A stretch of 64,000 nt of DNA, from the NCBI GenBank assembly GCA_018399015.1, contig CP073761.1:744001-808000 (forward strand), written 5' to 3'. Source of the stretch: Cyanobium sp. M30B3 (GTDB taxonomy: Bacteria > Cyanobacteriota > Cyanobacteriia > PCC-6307 > Cyanobiaceae). How positions within the stretch are numbered: position 1 is the first letter of the stretch; each line of letters starts with the position of its first letter. Below are positions 43,955 through 54,231 of the stretch, in pieces. A program made the translations under genes and the position numbers. The notes beneath the pieces are model-generated. The model was not told the DNA's origin. It saw only the letters and a list, made by a program, of their open reading frames with translations, and searched no databases.

Positions 43955-44294
43955 CAGGGGACTCCAGGGTGCGCAGGTGATTCTGAATATCGCCCACGGT
44001 TCGGAACTGGAGCAGATCCTCCTCGCGGATCTTGATGCCCAGGCACTCGTCGGCCTCGATCAGGATCTCGTAGAACCCCAGGGAGTCGATGCCGATGTCC
44101 TCGATCAGCCTGGCGTCCGGGGTGATCTGCCGGGGATCGGCCCCGGAGATCCGCTGCAGGATCTCCTCAAGGCGCAGCTGGAGATCTGCGGAGTTCAGCG
44201 GGGGATGGGGAGCTGGGGCCCGATCGATGATCCCAGCCTCAGACCTGGAGGGCTGAGGTGTTGCGGAGCTCTCATTCTCGGGCCCCCCTGCCAT
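43938..44294 (-). CDS. Acyl carrier protein (accessory)
   Basis: 118 residues from the ATG at 44294. Residues 1-35 are a Pro/Ser-rich flexible extension not seen in housekeeping AcpP. The carrier domain has DARLIEDIGIDSLGFYEIL, with the phosphopantetheine-bearing Ser near residue 71 in the DSL motif, and the following acidic helix 2 (EADECLGIKIREEDLL). The gene overlaps the ketosynthase start by 17 bases, so the two proteins are surely made together. It lies 58 bases downstream of the acyltransferase. It probably carries the acyl chain that the ketosynthase elongates and the acyltransferase uses. Confidence 0.88.
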   Translation of the reverse strand: MAGGPENESSATPQPSRSEAGIIDRAPAPHPPLNSADLQLRLEEILQRISGADPRQITPDARLIEDIGIDSLGFYEILIEADECLGIKIREEDLLQFRTVGDIQNHLRTLESPDGQAH

Positions 44295-44352
44295 CAAAAC
44301 CCCACACCCCGGCTGCAGATCTATGGAAACGTACCAGTCCAGAGGGATCAGG

Positions 44353-45324
44353 TCAGCCGCCGCGGTACCAGCTGAAGCGCCGGTAGACCGGTTCGTGCGC
44401 GAAGTCGATGAAATGGCTGAGGCGGCGGCTGGGGATCTGCCGGAGGTCGGCGGCCATCAGGATCTCGGTGATCTGGTTGAAGTCGCGGGCCAGGGAGAGG
44501 TTGCGAACCCTGGCCTCCATCAGGTTGATGTACTGGCGCAGCAGTACGGGCAGGCGGAAGCCGGGGGCCAGCTCGCTGCGGATCTGCTGCTCCAGCTCCT
44601 GAATGGTGTGGGCCGGGCCTGGATGGTCGCCAGGTGCGATGCCTGCCAGCGGGTGGCGGGGCTGGGGACAGGGGTGCCGGCTGTCCAGAAACGGAGGCCG
44701 CATCAGGCTGCTGAGGAACCGCTTGTTCACCGCATCGGCATAGGCGAAGTGGTTGTAGGACACCAGGCCATGAATCGTCTGGTATCCCGAGCTGACCGCC
44801 ACCTGCAGGCCGCCGCGGAACAGGCACATCAAGGTGTGGGGCAGGCGCTGGAACCGGGGGGCCAGGGCGACGCGCCCGATCTCCAGGTGGTTGCCGTCCC
44901 GGGCGAGTTCGGCCTTGATGCCGGGGTAGACATGCTCCAGATAGGACTGCTGCCCCTGGGGCAATGGCGCTGGGGTGTCCCCTGGGGCGCACTGCGGCAC
45001 GAACTGCAGCCGCGCTGCGCCGGCCAGCTCGCCGCTGCTCCTTTCCACCAACAGGAAGTGGTCGTAATGGGGATCCCTGCTGTCCAGGTCGCGGCTGCGC
45101 CCGGAACCGGACAGCTGCTGGCGGTAGGTCAGCTCCCGGAGGATTCCCACGGGGTCGGCGTAGGGGCCGAAGCGGTCTCCGGGCAGGAGATAGAGATCCA
45201 GACCTGCGGAGGAGTACAGGCGCAGGCCGGAGAGGTCGCGTTCAACCAGCTGGAGCGGAAGGGCAACCGGGCCAGGAGGGGTGGGCATGGCTCCGCTGGC
45301 TGGATTCCCTTCCGTCGCCTTCAC
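44353..45324 (-). CDS. GNAT-fold N-acyltransferase-like protein (OlsB/hemolysin type)
   Basis: 323 residues from a GTG at 45324; an ATG at 45288 is an alternative. The layout matches acyl-ACP-using GNAT acyltransferases: LRELTYRQQ near residues 63-71, YDHFLLVERSSGELAGAARLQFVP, then NHLEIGRVALAPRFQRLPHTL (the acceptor strand and pyrophosphate-binding turn) and FRGGLQVAVSSGYQTIHGLVSY. It probably transfers an acyl chain from the adjacent ACP to an amine or lysolipid. It starts only 40 bases from the divergent export gene, so its promoter region is shared. The exact acceptor is unknown. Confidence 0.72.
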   Translation of the reverse strand: MKATEGNPASGAMPTPPGPVALPLQLVERDLSGLRLYSSAGLDLYLLPGDRFGPYADPVGILRELTYRQQLSGSGRSRDLDSRDPHYDHFLLVERSSGELAGAARLQFVPQCAPGDTPAPLPQGQQSYLEHVYPGIKAELARDGNHLEIGRVALAPRFQRLPHTLMCLFRGGLQVAVSSGYQTIHGLVSYNHFAYADAVNKRFLSSLMRPPFLDSRHPCPQPRHPLAGIAPGDHPGPAHTIQELEQQIRSELAPGFRLPVLLRQYINLMEARVRNLSLARDFNQITEILMAADLRQIPSRRLSHFIDFAHEPVYRRFSWYRGG

Positions 45325-45364
45325 GATGGGTTGCGATGTGCGGGAAGATTACCCCCACAGGCCC

Positions 45365-46645
45365 ATGCGACAGTCCAGACGTAGAGCCCCCGTCCCTGCC
45401 CTTCGCCCCATCACCTTGCCTCCTGCCTTCCTCCCTCGAACCAGCCTGCGCGGATCTGTGGCGGGATGGCTGTCCGTCCTGAGTGCGGTTGCGCCCCTGC
45501 TGCCCTCGGCAGCCCTGGCCCAGCGTCAGGCCTTCCCACTCCCGGACGGCCCGGCGGGCCAGCCCCAGCCCAGCCGGCCTGCCCCCACGGTTCCGTCGCA
45601 ACAGCCGGTTCCATCTCCACAGGTCGCCGTGGCGGCATCGGTCGACCCAGGCCGTGGCTTCCGCTACCGGCTTGGTCCCGGGGACCGGCTGCGCATGTCG
45701 GTGTTCATGGTGGAGGGCTACGCCGCAGAGGTGGAGGTGCTGAGCGATGGCACCATCAACCTGCCCAGGCTGGGTTCCGTGCCGGTGTGGGGGCTCACCA
45801 TCGATGAGGCCCGCCGCCGCATCACGGCGGGCTACGACCGCTACCTGCGGCGTCCCCTGGTTTACCTCGATCTGATCTCTCCCCGCCCGGTGCGGGTGAC
45901 CCTGGTGGGCGAGGTGCAGAAGCCGGGTTTCTACAGCCTCACCCAGGACTCGCGAAGCGCCAATCTCCAGGTGGCCGGGCCCGCTGCCAGTGGTACCCAG
46001 ATCCAGAGCGCCGGTTGGCCCACCCTGGTGGATGCCGTGCAACGGGCCGGGGGCATCACGGCCGTGGCCGATCTCTCCAATGTGGTGCTGCTGCGCCCCA
46101 GTGCCACGCCAGGCGGGGCACCGGTGGAATACCGCTTCGATTACCTGAGCGTCATCATGGAGGGCGTCAGCACCGTCAATCCTCTGCTGGTGGACGGCGA
46201 CATGATCCGCGTCCCCCTGGCCCCGGGCGCTCAGGCCAATGAGGTGCTGATCAGGACCGCCGCCTCCAACTTTGCGCCCGACACGATCGCCGTCACCGTG
46301 GTGGGTGAAGTGAACAGCCCGGGCCTGAAGCAGCTGCGCTCGAACAGCCCCCTGGTGGAAGCGGTGATGGCCTCCGGGGATCTCAATCAGCTGCGGGCCG
46401 ATGCCAACTTCATCCGCCTGCTGCGGATGGAGCCCAATGGCACCATTTCCTCCAGCCGGCTGCGCTTTGAGCCTGCAGCACCGCTGGGATCGGCCAACAA
46501 TCCAGCCCTACGGAATGGCGACATGATTGTGGTCGCCCGCAATGGCTGGACCAGCTTCTCCCAGAGGCTCGGACAGGCGGTGGAGCCGATTGGCCCCCTG
46601 TTGAATGCGGCCTCGCTCTTCAACATCATCCGTCGAGGGCCCTGA
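45365..46645 (+). CDS. Polysaccharide export outer-membrane protein (Wza/KpsD-like, SLBB)
   Basis: 426 residues from the ATG at 45365; in-frame ATGs at 45281 and 45326 would overlap the divergent acyltransferase gene. A signal peptide is evident (a basic start, then WLSVLSAVAPLLPSAALAQ). Residues about 95-180 are the poly-export domain (FRYRLGPGDRLRMSVF, INLPRLGSVPVWGLTIDEAR), followed by SLBB beta-grasp segments VRVTLVGEVQKPGFYSL and IAVTVVGEVNSPGLKQL. It forms a ring in the outer membrane for capsule exit. It is the last capsule gene; the inner-membrane ABC components are not in the window. Confidence 0.9.
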   Translation: MRQSRRRAPVPALRPITLPPAFLPRTSLRGSVAGWLSVLSAVAPLLPSAALAQRQAFPLPDGPAGQPQPSRPAPTVPSQQPVPSPQVAVAASVDPGRGFRYRLGPGDRLRMSVFMVEGYAAEVEVLSDGTINLPRLGSVPVWGLTIDEARRRITAGYDRYLRRPLVYLDLISPRPVRVTLVGEVQKPGFYSLTQDSRSANLQVAGPAASGTQIQSAGWPTLVDAVQRAGGITAVADLSNVVLLRPSATPGGAPVEYRFDYLSVIMEGVSTVNPLLVDGDMIRVPLAPGAQANEVLIRTAASNFAPDTIAVTVVGEVNSPGLKQLRSNSPLVEAVMASGDLNQLRADANFIRLLRMEPNGTISSSRLRFEPAAPLGSANNPALRNGDMIVVARNGWTSFSQRLGQAVEPIGPLLNAASLFNIIRRGP

Positions 46646-46714
46646 AGCCGGAGGTCCTGAAGCCGGGGGCCCTAAAGCAAGTGGCTAGGGGGTTCTTGTC
46701 TGACTGACGTGGCA

Positions 46715-48010
46715 TCAGATCCCCAGCCGCTGCCAGATCGCATCCAGGTTGGCCTGATGCAGGTCGGTTGAGAAACACGCGGCGAGCTGGTCGGGGTTGA
46801 GGCGGGCGGTCACGTCGCCGTCGGCCTCGAGGTTGGCGCGGAAATCGCCGCCATTGGTGTTCCAGGCCGAGTGGGCGTTGCGCTGCACAATGCGGTAGGC
46901 GTCCTCGCGGCTGATGCCGCTCTCCACCAGGGCCAGCAGCACCCGCTGGCTGAACACCACGCCGCCGTACACATTCATGTTGCGGGCCATGTTCTCGGGA
47001 TACACGCCCAGCCCCTTCACCACCTCGGTCATCTCCCGCAGCATGAAGTGCAGCGTCACCGAGCAGTCGGGCAGCATCATCCGCTCCACCGAGCTGTGGC
47101 TGATGTCGCGCTCGTGCCAGAGGGCGCAGTTCTCCAGCGCCGCCACCACATAGCTGCGCAGCACCCGCGCCAGGCCGCTGATGCGCTCGGAGCGAATCGG
47201 GTTGCGCTTGTGGGGCATGGCCGAGCTGCCCTTCTGGCCCTTGGCGAAGTTCTCCTCCACCTCGAGCACGTCGGTGCGCTGCAGGTTGCGGATCTCGGTG
47301 GAGAAGCGCTCCAGCGCCGCGCCCACCAGGGCCAGGGTCTGGATGTATTCGGCGTGGCGATCGCGGGCGATCACCTGGGTGCTGGCGGTGTCGGGCACCA
47401 GGCCCAGCCTGGCGCAGGCGAGTTCCTCCACGCGCGGATCGGTGTTGGCGTAGGTGCCCATGGCGCCGGAGATCTGGCCCACGCTCACGGCGGTTTCCAG
47501 CCGTTCGAGGCGCTCCTGATTGCGCACCACCTCCGCCAGCCAGCCGGCCACCTTGAAGCCGAAGGTGATCGGCTCGCCGTGGATGGCGTGGCTGCGGCCG
47601 ATCATCACGGTGCCCTTGTGGGCGCGGGCCAGCTCGCGCAGGGCATCGGCGAGCTTGTCGAGTTCGGCGCGCAGCAGCTGCACCGAGGCCTTCATCTGCA
47701 GGGCCACACCGGTGTCGAGCACGTCGGAGCTGGTCATGCCCACGTGGATGTAGCGGCCCGCATCGCCGACGTGCTCGTTCACGTTGGTGAGGAAGGCGAT
47801 CACGTCGTGGCGCACCTCCGCCTCGATCTCGAGGATGCGCTCCACGCTGAAGGAGGCCTTCTCCTTGATCGTGGCCACGGCCTCGGCAGGCACCCGCCCC
47901 AGCTCGCAATTGGCTTCGGTGGCGGCGATCTCCACATCCAGCCAGCTCTGGAATTTGGCCTCTTCGCTCCAGATGGCGCCCATCTCGGGCAGGGTGTAAC
48001 GCTCGATCAA
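46715..48010 (-). CDS. purB: Adenylosuccinate lyase
   Basis: 431 residues from a TTG at 48010 (the N-terminus MIERYTLPEMGAIWSEEAKF fits the family, so TTG is likely the true start). It acts twice in purine synthesis, splitting SAICAR and adenylosuccinate to release fumarate. The fumarase/ASL signature GSSAMPHKRNPIRSERI is present around residue 262, together with HVGMTSSDVLDTG and GRSHAIHGEPITFG, which carry the catalytic His residues. The length is typical. It marks the return to core genome after the capsule locus; the upstream small gene on the same strand may be cotranscribed. Confidence 0.96.
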   Translation of the reverse strand: MIERYTLPEMGAIWSEEAKFQSWLDVEIAATEANCELGRVPAEAVATIKEKASFSVERILEIEAEVRHDVIAFLTNVNEHVGDAGRYIHVGMTSSDVLDTGVALQMKASVQLLRAELDKLADALRELARAHKGTVMIGRSHAIHGEPITFGFKVAGWLAEVVRNQERLERLETAVSVGQISGAMGTYANTDPRVEELACARLGLVPDTASTQVIARDRHAEYIQTLALVGAALERFSTEIRNLQRTDVLEVEENFAKGQKGSSAMPHKRNPIRSERISGLARVLRSYVVAALENCALWHERDISHSSVERMMLPDCSVTLHFMLREMTEVVKGLGVYPENMARNMNVYGGVVFSQRVLLALVESGISREDAYRIVQRNAHSAWNTNGGDFRANLEADGDVTARLNPDQLAACFSTDLHQANLDAIWQRLGI

Positions 48011-48112
48011 GGCCGCCGGGGGCTCACATCCAGACCAATGTATGGGTCGCCGGCACCACCGCAGCGGGGCGCGGGGTGGGCGGGGGAGAGAGAGGGGATG
48101 CAGGCCGGGGGG

Positions 48113-48340
48113 TCAGGCTGCGGCGCTGGTGAGGTGCTGGTGGGCCACTTCCCATTGCACCAGGCTTCCCCAGGCCTGCTGGCGCACCCAGCAGCGGCCG
48201 CCGCGGCACTGGATCAGCTGGAAGGGGGGCAGGTCGGCCGGCTGATTGCGCAGGCGCACGAAACTGCCGGGCCGCAGCAACTCCACCACGGTGCCCTGGC
48301 CCGGTGCGGGGAAGGCATAGCGGGAATCGGGCAGGGCCAT
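48113..48340 (-). CDS. Small hypothetical protein (75 residues)
   Basis: From the ATG at 48340. The sequence ([38 protein letters not shown]) suggests a small beta-barrel, SH3-like or NAD(P)H-complex-type fold with one Cys pair (QCRGGRCW), but I cannot assign a family. It is the only open frame in the interval between purB and tlyA. The 5' end lies 113 bases from the tlyA start on the other strand. I judge it real because the composition is balanced and the spacing fits, not by homology. Confidence 0.55.
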   Translation of the reverse strand: MALPDSRYAFPAPGQGTVVELLRPGSFVRLRNQPADLPPFQLIQCRGGRCWVRQQAWGSLVQWEVAHQHLTSAAA

Positions 48341-48453
48341 GGCAGCGGGAGGGCGTGAACCGGAGTCCGGTGCAGCAATCTTCCGGTGGTTGCGAAACGG
48401 CCCCGCCCTTCCCTTGGACTTTGTTCCGATTGCTGTATGGAATGATCACACCC

Positions 48454-49386
48454 ATGGCCCGCAAGCAACGCCTCGACCTGGTGCTGGTGGAGCGGGGGCT
48501 GGCCGTCAGCCGCCAGCAGGCCCAGCAGCTGATCCGTGCCGGCCGGGTTCGCAGTGGCGACCGGGTGCTGGACAAGCCCGGACTGGACGTGTTGCCCGAC
48601 CTGGATCTGGAGGTGCAGCAACCCCAGCGCTACGTGTCCCGCGGAGGGGAGAAGCTGGAGGCCGCGCTGGAGGCCTTCCCGATTGCCATCGCCGGCCGGG
48701 TCTGTGTGGATGGGGGGATCTCCACCGGCGGCTTCACCGATTGCCTGCTGCAGCGGGGCGCCGCCCGCGTCTACGGCGTTGATGTGGGCTATGGCCAGAC
48801 GGCCTGGAGCCTGCGCAGCGACGCGAGGGTGACGTTGCGGGAGCGCACCAACCTGCGCCACCTCACGGCCGCTGAGCTGTACGGCCCGGACGATCCGGTG
48901 GCCGACCTGGCGGTGGCGGATGTGTCCTTCATCTCCCTGGTCCTGGTGCTGCCGGCCTTGCTCGGTTTGTTGCGCTCCCCGCAGCAGGGTGCCCAGCTCG
49001 ATCTGGTGGTGCTGGTCAAGCCCCAGTTCGAGGTGGGCAAGGCCCGGGTGGGCAAGGGGGGCGTGGTGCGCGATCCAGCGGCCCACCGCGATGCCATCAG
49101 GGGCGTGCTGGCTGCTGCCCAGGGCCTGGGGCTGCGGGCGGCCGGACTGGTGGCCTCCCCGATCACCGGTCCCGCCGGCAATCACGAATATCTGCTCTGG
49201 CTCCAGGCCGGTGGGGATGGAGGGGGGACTGGGATGGACCCCAACCCAACCATGGGGTCACCTGTTGGTTCAGGGGCTGTTGGTTCAGGGGGTGGTGGTT
49301 CAGGGGCTGGTGGCGCAGCTGGCTCCCCGGTCACCGAGCGGGAGATCGAGGAGCGGGTGGCCGCCACCCTCTGCGGCCACCCCTGA
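48454..49386 (+). CDS. tlyA: TlyA-family rRNA (cytidine-2'-O)-methyltransferase / hemolysin A
   Basis: 310 residues from the ATG at 48454 ([15 protein letters not shown]; an ATG 4 codons upstream is an alternative). An S4 RNA-binding domain covers residues 4-65 ([25 protein letters not shown]), then comes a FtsJ/RrmJ-like methyltransferase with [36 protein letters not shown] (SAM loop), VADVSFISL and [11 protein letters not shown]. In mycobacteria TlyA methylates 16S and 23S rRNA. Unusually, a Gly/Ser-rich stretch of about 35 residues (49220-49330) is inserted before the C-terminal [11 protein letters not shown] helix. It is divergent from the small gene at 48340 and convergent with glnB. Confidence 0.9.
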   Translation: MARKQRLDLVLVERGLAVSRQQAQQLIRAGRVRSGDRVLDKPGLDVLPDLDLEVQQPQRYVSRGGEKLEAALEAFPIAIAGRVCVDGGISTGGFTDCLLQRGAARVYGVDVGYGQTAWSLRSDARVTLRERTNLRHLTAAELYGPDDPVADLAVADVSFISLVLVLPALLGLLRSPQQGAQLDLVVLVKPQFEVGKARVGKGGVVRDPAAHRDAIRGVLAAAQGLGLRAAGLVASPITGPAGNHEYLLWLQAGGDGGGTGMDPNPTMGSPVGSGAVGSGGGGSGAGGAAGSPVTEREIEERVAATLCGHP

Positions 49387-49396
49387 TCGGCCGGCT

Positions 49397-50361
<965 letters not shown>

Positions 50362-50378
50362 ATGGGCCCAGCCAGGCC

Positions 50379-51791
50379 TCAGGCCTGCTGCGCCAGTCCC
50401 GCCAGCAGGTGGGGCAGTTCCCGTGCCAGAGCGGTGAGGTTGCGGTTGCACAGGCCGGCCAGATGGAGGCGACCCGGCTCGGCGATCGCCCAGAGCTGGC
50501 GGGTGGCCAGCAGGCTCAGACCGCCGCCCACCAGGGCAATGGCGAAGCCCGCGTACACCAGCGGTACGCCGGGATCCCGCTTCAGCAGGATGCCGCTGGC
50601 GGGAAGCACACTGTCCACGCGGATCGGCAGCTCGTTCACCTCCTGCGGGGGGCCGCCGACGGCCAGGGATGTCACCAGGGAGCCATCCGGCCCGTAGACG
50701 TCCACCGGTCCCTGCTCACTGCCCAGGCTCAGCAACACCGGTTGGCTGCCATCTGGCCGGGTGGGCAGCACCAGGCCCCACACCTGCTCGCCCAGCTGGG
50801 GGAAGCTCTGCAGGGGCAACTGCAGCACCGGGCTGCGGCCCAGCTGCACGGAGATCGCCGCCAGCCCCCAGTCAGCCTGGTAGAAGGTCACCCCCCGGAA
50901 GCGCAGGGGATGGTTCACGCTGATCTCGGCCTGGCGCAGCAGCTGCCCGCCTGGGCCGGTGGTGCTCTCAGGGCTGCTCTCCGGGCTCCTCTCAGGGCTA
51001 CCGTCCCCCGGGCTGGCCCCGCTGCCCTCCAGGATGCGCAGGGAGGAGCGGAACTGTTCGGGGCGACCGGCGGGATCACGCTCCACGGCGAAGTTGTCGA
51101 GGGCGAGGGTGAGTTCGCTGCGCCCGCGGCTGTCCATCAACTCCAGGGTGCGCCCGGGGGCCAGAAACTGCTCGGCCCGCCGGCCCCCCAGGGCCCCCCA
51201 GGCGGCGCCCAGCATCAGCACCACCAGGCCGGCGTGCACCAACAGCGGACCCACCCGCCCCGGAACCCCCTTGCGGGCCGCCAGCCGTTGCTCCTGGCGG
51301 CGGATCTGCCAGCCCTGCTGCCGCAGGCGCTGCTCCAGGTTGTCCAGGCTGGCTGCCGCGTCATCGCTGCTCACCGTTTCAGCGAGGCTCAACTTGCTCA
51401 GCTGGCGCGGGGAGCGGTAGTCGATCCAGCGCAGGGCCGCCCGCAGGGCGGGCCACTGGCGTCGCCAGCTGCAGAGCAGCAGCGACAGGGCCAGCCAGGC
51501 CAGCAGGCCCAGGAACCAGCCGCTGGAGTACACGTGGTCGAGCTGCAGGTTGAGCACCGCATCGCCCCGCAGCACGCCCAGCCACGGGGTCTCGTCGTAG
51601 AGCCGGTGGTACAGACCCTCCGTTTCCCGCTGGGGAATGGCCGTGCCGATGCCGCTGGCGATCGCGATCACCAGCAACAGGGCGATGGCCAGCTTCAGAT
51701 CCGAGATCCAGGCTGCCAGGCGGTTGAGGATCCTGCCGGCGGAGACAGTGCCGCTGGTGCGAGCTGAGGGGGTGTTGGAGGTGGGGGGCAT
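50379..51791 (-). CDS. ccs1: Cytochrome c biogenesis protein Ccs1/ResB
   Basis: 470 residues from the ATG at 51791. It is a component of the system II heme lyase that delivers reduced apocytochrome and heme across the thylakoid membrane. Membrane segments are visible near residues 33-50 ([16 protein letters not shown]), 93-110 ([16 protein letters not shown]), 185-203 ([17 protein letters not shown]) and 420-440 ([20 protein letters not shown]). [14 protein letters not shown] and [17 protein letters not shown] are family hallmarks. A low-complexity Ser/Pro/Glu stretch ([13 protein letters not shown]) interrupts the lumenal loop. It follows ccdA by 26 bases. Confidence 0.94.
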   Translation of the reverse strand: MPPTSNTPSARTSGTVSAGRILNRLAAWISDLKLAIALLLVIAIASGIGTAIPQRETEGLYHRLYDETPWLGVLRGDAVLNLQLDHVYSSGWFLGLLAWLALSLLLCSWRRQWPALRAALRWIDYRSPRQLSKLSLAETVSSDDAAASLDNLEQRLRQQGWQIRRQEQRLAARKGVPGRVGPLLVHAGLVVLMLGAAWGALGGRRAEQFLAPGRTLELMDSRGRSELTLALDNFAVERDPAGRPEQFRSSLRILEGSGASPGDGSPERSPESSPESTTGPGGQLLRQAEISVNHPLRFRGVTFYQADWGLAAISVQLGRSPVLQLPLQSFPQLGEQVWGLVLPTRPDGSQPVLLSLGSEQGPVDVYGPDGSLVTSLAVGGPPQEVNELPIRVDSVLPASGILLKRDPGVPLVYAGFAIALVGGGLSLLATRQLWAIAEPGRLHLAGLCNRNLTALARELPHLLAGLAQQA

Positions 51792-51817
51792 CGGGGGCAG
51801 AGCGGGCGGCGCAGGGC

Positions 51818-52564
51818 TCAGGTCCAGTTGGCCAGCAGGGTGAGCAGGCCGGTGGTCACCAGCACCACGCCGCTGATCGGTGGCACCCACTGGCCGAAGC
51901 GGCGCAGGTTCAGCAGGCTTGGCAGGCTGGCCGCCGCCGTACCGGCCAGCAACAGGGGCACCACCTGCCCGGCTCCGAAGCTGGTGAGCAGCAGCATCCC
52001 CGCCAGCGGTCTGCCGGTCTGGGCCATCCAGCCCAGCAGCACGGCCAGGATCGGGGTGGTACACGGCGTCGCCGCCAAGCCAAAGGCCAGGCCGGCTGCC
52101 AGGGGGGCCAGGGGCGCCGGTACCCGCTGCCGCCAGCGTTCCGGGTCGGGGCCGCTGGGCATCGGCAGGTTCAGCAGGCCCAGCAGGTTGAGCCCCATCA
52201 GCAGGGCCAGCAGGGCCACCAGGGTGGGGATCAGCCCTGGAATCTGGCCGTAGATCCTGCCCAGCAGGCCACTCAGCAGGCCCAGCAGCACCAGGGAGGC
52301 GACGATCCCGGCCGCAAAACTGATGCTCCTCTGCCAGGGACTCGCTCCCCGTTCCGAACCAAATCCAGCCAGATAGGCGAGGGTGACCGGCAGCAGGGAG
52401 AGGGAGCAGGGCCCCAGGCTGGTGAGCAGCCCGCCCAGGAACACCACCGCCAGGGTGGTGGGTCCTGGCTGGGAGAGGGAGTGCTGCAGCAGGCCCTCGC
52501 TGGCATGGGCGAGATCACTGAGCGCCAGTGTCCAGTTGGCCGCAATGGCCCCGAAGCCGGTCAT
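51818..52564 (-). CDS. ccdA: Cytochrome c biogenesis transmembrane protein CcdA
   Basis: 248 residues from the ATG at 52564 (a GTG one codon upstream is possible). CcdA carries reducing power across the membrane to keep apocytochrome thiols reduced. Six membrane helices are visible, and the redox cysteines sit in [13 protein letters not shown] (about Cys53) and [14 protein letters not shown] (about Cys168), as in the family. It is upstream of ccs1 on the same strand, 26 bases apart, so the two system II components are cotranscribed, with ftsW upstream at a 40-base gap. Confidence 0.95.
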   Translation of the reverse strand: MTGFGAIAANWTLALSDLAHASEGLLQHSLSQPGPTTLAVVFLGGLLTSLGPCSLSLLPVTLAYLAGFGSERGASPWQRSISFAAGIVASLVLLGLLSGLLGRIYGQIPGLIPTLVALLALLMGLNLLGLLNLPMPSGPDPERWRQRVPAPLAPLAAGLAFGLAATPCTTPILAVLLGWMAQTGRPLAGMLLLTSFGAGQVVPLLLAGTAAASLPSLLNLRRFGQWVPPISGVVLVTTGLLTLLANWT

Positions 52565-52604
52565 CACACGAGGCTATCGGGCGATGCCATCGGCGGTGGT
52601 GCGA

Positions 52605-53834
52605 TCAGCTGGCCCTGGACGGGTTGAATGGCCGCCGGCGCCTGGCCGGCGATCCGCCGGCCAGCGGGCCGCTGGACTCCAGTGAGCAGCGAATCAGCAG
52701 CCCACACACCAGCAGGCTGGCCATCAGGGAGTTGCCCCCATAGCTGATCAGGGGCAGGGGCAAGCCGGTGGTGGGCATGGCACCGCTGGCCACGGCGATG
52801 TTCAGGATGGACTGCCCGACCAGCAGGGTGGTGCAACCCATGGCGATCAGCCGCTGCTGATTGCTGCGGCAGGTGAGGGCAACCCGCAATCCCACAAAGC
52901 CGAACAGCAGCAGGAAGCCCAGCAACACCACCGAGCCGACGAAGCCGAACTCCTCGGCGAACACGGCGAAGATGAAATCCGTGCTCTGAATCGGTAGATA
53001 TTGCAGCTTCTGGGTGGACAGCCCGAACCCCTCGCCGAAGATCCCCCCGGATCCGATCGCCAGCAGGCTCTGCACCAGCTGGTAGCCGTCCCCCTGGGCA
53101 TCGCGCCAGGGATCGAGGAACGACACCACCCGCAGCCGCTGATACTCGTTGATGGCAATGCTGGCGGCACCCAGCAGCCCTCCCGCACCAGCTGCACCGA
53201 GCAACAGGGGCAGGCCCACGCCGGCCGCCAGCGCCATGAGCCACAACAGCAGGCCGGAGAGGGCTGCCGTGCTCAGGTTCGGCTGTCTGAGGATCAGCAG
53301 AATCAGCAGGCCGAACACCCCGAGCCAGAGCAGTTTTTGATCCATCCCGATTCGCCGCCAGTGGGCGAACAGCGCTGCACCCTGCAGCACGAGGAAGGGT
53401 TTCACCAGCTCCGAGGGCTGGAGCTGCACCGGCCCCAGCACCAGCCAGCGGCTGGCCCCGTTCACCGTGGTGCCCAGCACCAGGGTGGCGGCCACCAGCA
53501 GGCAACCCACCAGCACGCCCAGGGGTGCCAGATGCAGCCACCGGCGCAGGCTGGTGCGAACCCCCAGCACCAGCAACCCCCAGCTCGCCACCATCCATAT
53601 CAACTGGCGCTTGAGATAGAAGGCCCCATCCCCCATTTCCCGCACGGCCACCCACCAGCTCGCTGAAGCGAGTACCAGCAGGCCCATCACGCTCCAGATC
53701 GCCACCAGGCCCAGCAGCAGGCGGGCTTCCGCTGGCCAGGCTTGCCATGGCCATACCCATCCGCTGTTGGAGCGTTCAGGCCCCGCCACCGCGATCGAAC
53801 GACTCAAGGGCGTGAGGAGCAACAACAGACCCAT
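52605..53834 (-). CDS. ftsW: Cell-division protein FtsW (SEDS family)
   Basis: 409 residues from the ATG at 53834. It is a peptidoglycan glycosyltransferase of the septum with about ten membrane helices. Family marks are RQLIWMVASWGLLVL, GPVQLQPSELVKPFLVL, PNLSTAA, GDGYQLVQSLLAIGSGGIFGEG (abbreviated), STDFIFAVFAEEFG and the C-terminal TTGLPLPLISYGGNSLMAS. RodA is the alternative, but the position and motifs favour FtsW. It precedes ccdA on the minus strand and lies after the apcABC terminator. Confidence 0.92.
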   Translation of the reverse strand: MGLLLLLTPLSRSIAVAGPERSNSGWVWPWQAWPAEARLLLGLVAIWSVMGLLVLASASWWVAVREMGDGAFYLKRQLIWMVASWGLLVLGVRTSLRRWLHLAPLGVLVGCLLVAATLVLGTTVNGASRWLVLGPVQLQPSELVKPFLVLQGAALFAHWRRIGMDQKLLWLGVFGLLILLILRQPNLSTAALSGLLLWLMALAAGVGLPLLLGAAGAGGLLGAASIAINEYQRLRVVSFLDPWRDAQGDGYQLVQSLLAIGSGGIFGEGFGLSTQKLQYLPIQSTDFIFAVFAEEFGFVGSVVLLGFLLLFGFVGLRVALTCRSNQQRLIAMGCTTLLVGQSILNIAVASGAMPTTGLPLPLISYGGNSLMASLLVCGLLIRCSLESSGPLAGGSPARRRRPFNPSRAS

Positions 53835-53913
53835 TGAGCCGTGTCAGCCCCCTGCTTGTCGAGCTTTTGCTGAAACAGGGACGGCTGGTCTTGCGGGCAT
53901 GGTGCTGGGCCAT

Positions 53914-53940
53914 GAAAAAACCCGGCCCAGTGGCCGGGTA
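53914..53940 (-). terminator. Rho-independent terminator of apcABC
   Basis: On the minus strand TACCCGGCCACTGGGCCGGG is followed by TTTTTT: a GC-rich stem with an ACT loop and a run of six T. It lies about 58 bases after the apcC stop. Confidence 0.9.
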
Positions 53941-53997
53941 TGGGTGGATCACCGGATCAATGACGATCGGTTGGCCGCGACGATCGGTTGGCCGTAA

Positions 53998-54198
53998 TCA
54001 GTTGCCCACGTTCACCTGGGGACGGCCGGTGGCCAGTTCCACCTTCAGGATCTTGCCGCCCTGCTTCATGATCCGCTGCTGCTCCGCGAACCAGCTCTCA
54101 TAGGGCACCCACTTGGTGAAGTAGGTGTTCTGGAGCTCGCGCTGGGAGCGGCTCTTCTCCGGACAGGGAATGCAGGCTGTGATTTTGAACAGACGCAT
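53998..54198 (-). CDS. apcC: Phycobilisome small core linker (LC 7.8)
   Basis: 66 residues. It caps and stabilises allophycocyanin discs in the phycobilisome core. The N-terminus MRLFKITACIPCPEK and the following ELQNTYFTKWVPYESWF are diagnostic of the CpcD/ApcC-type linker. It is the last gene of apcABC, 33 bases after apcB, and is followed by a strong terminator. Confidence 0.97.
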   Translation of the reverse strand: MRLFKITACIPCPEKSRSQRELQNTYFTKWVPYESWFAEQQRIMKQGGKILKVELATGRPQVNVGN

Positions 54199-54231
54199 GG
54201 AAAGGATCCGCGAAGTGGGCGACTGGTCGGA

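Noticed and set aside
46871-48358. 495-codon plus-strand frame opposite purB
   Set aside because: His/Gly/Ala-rich, antisense to a textbook purB; no start signal.
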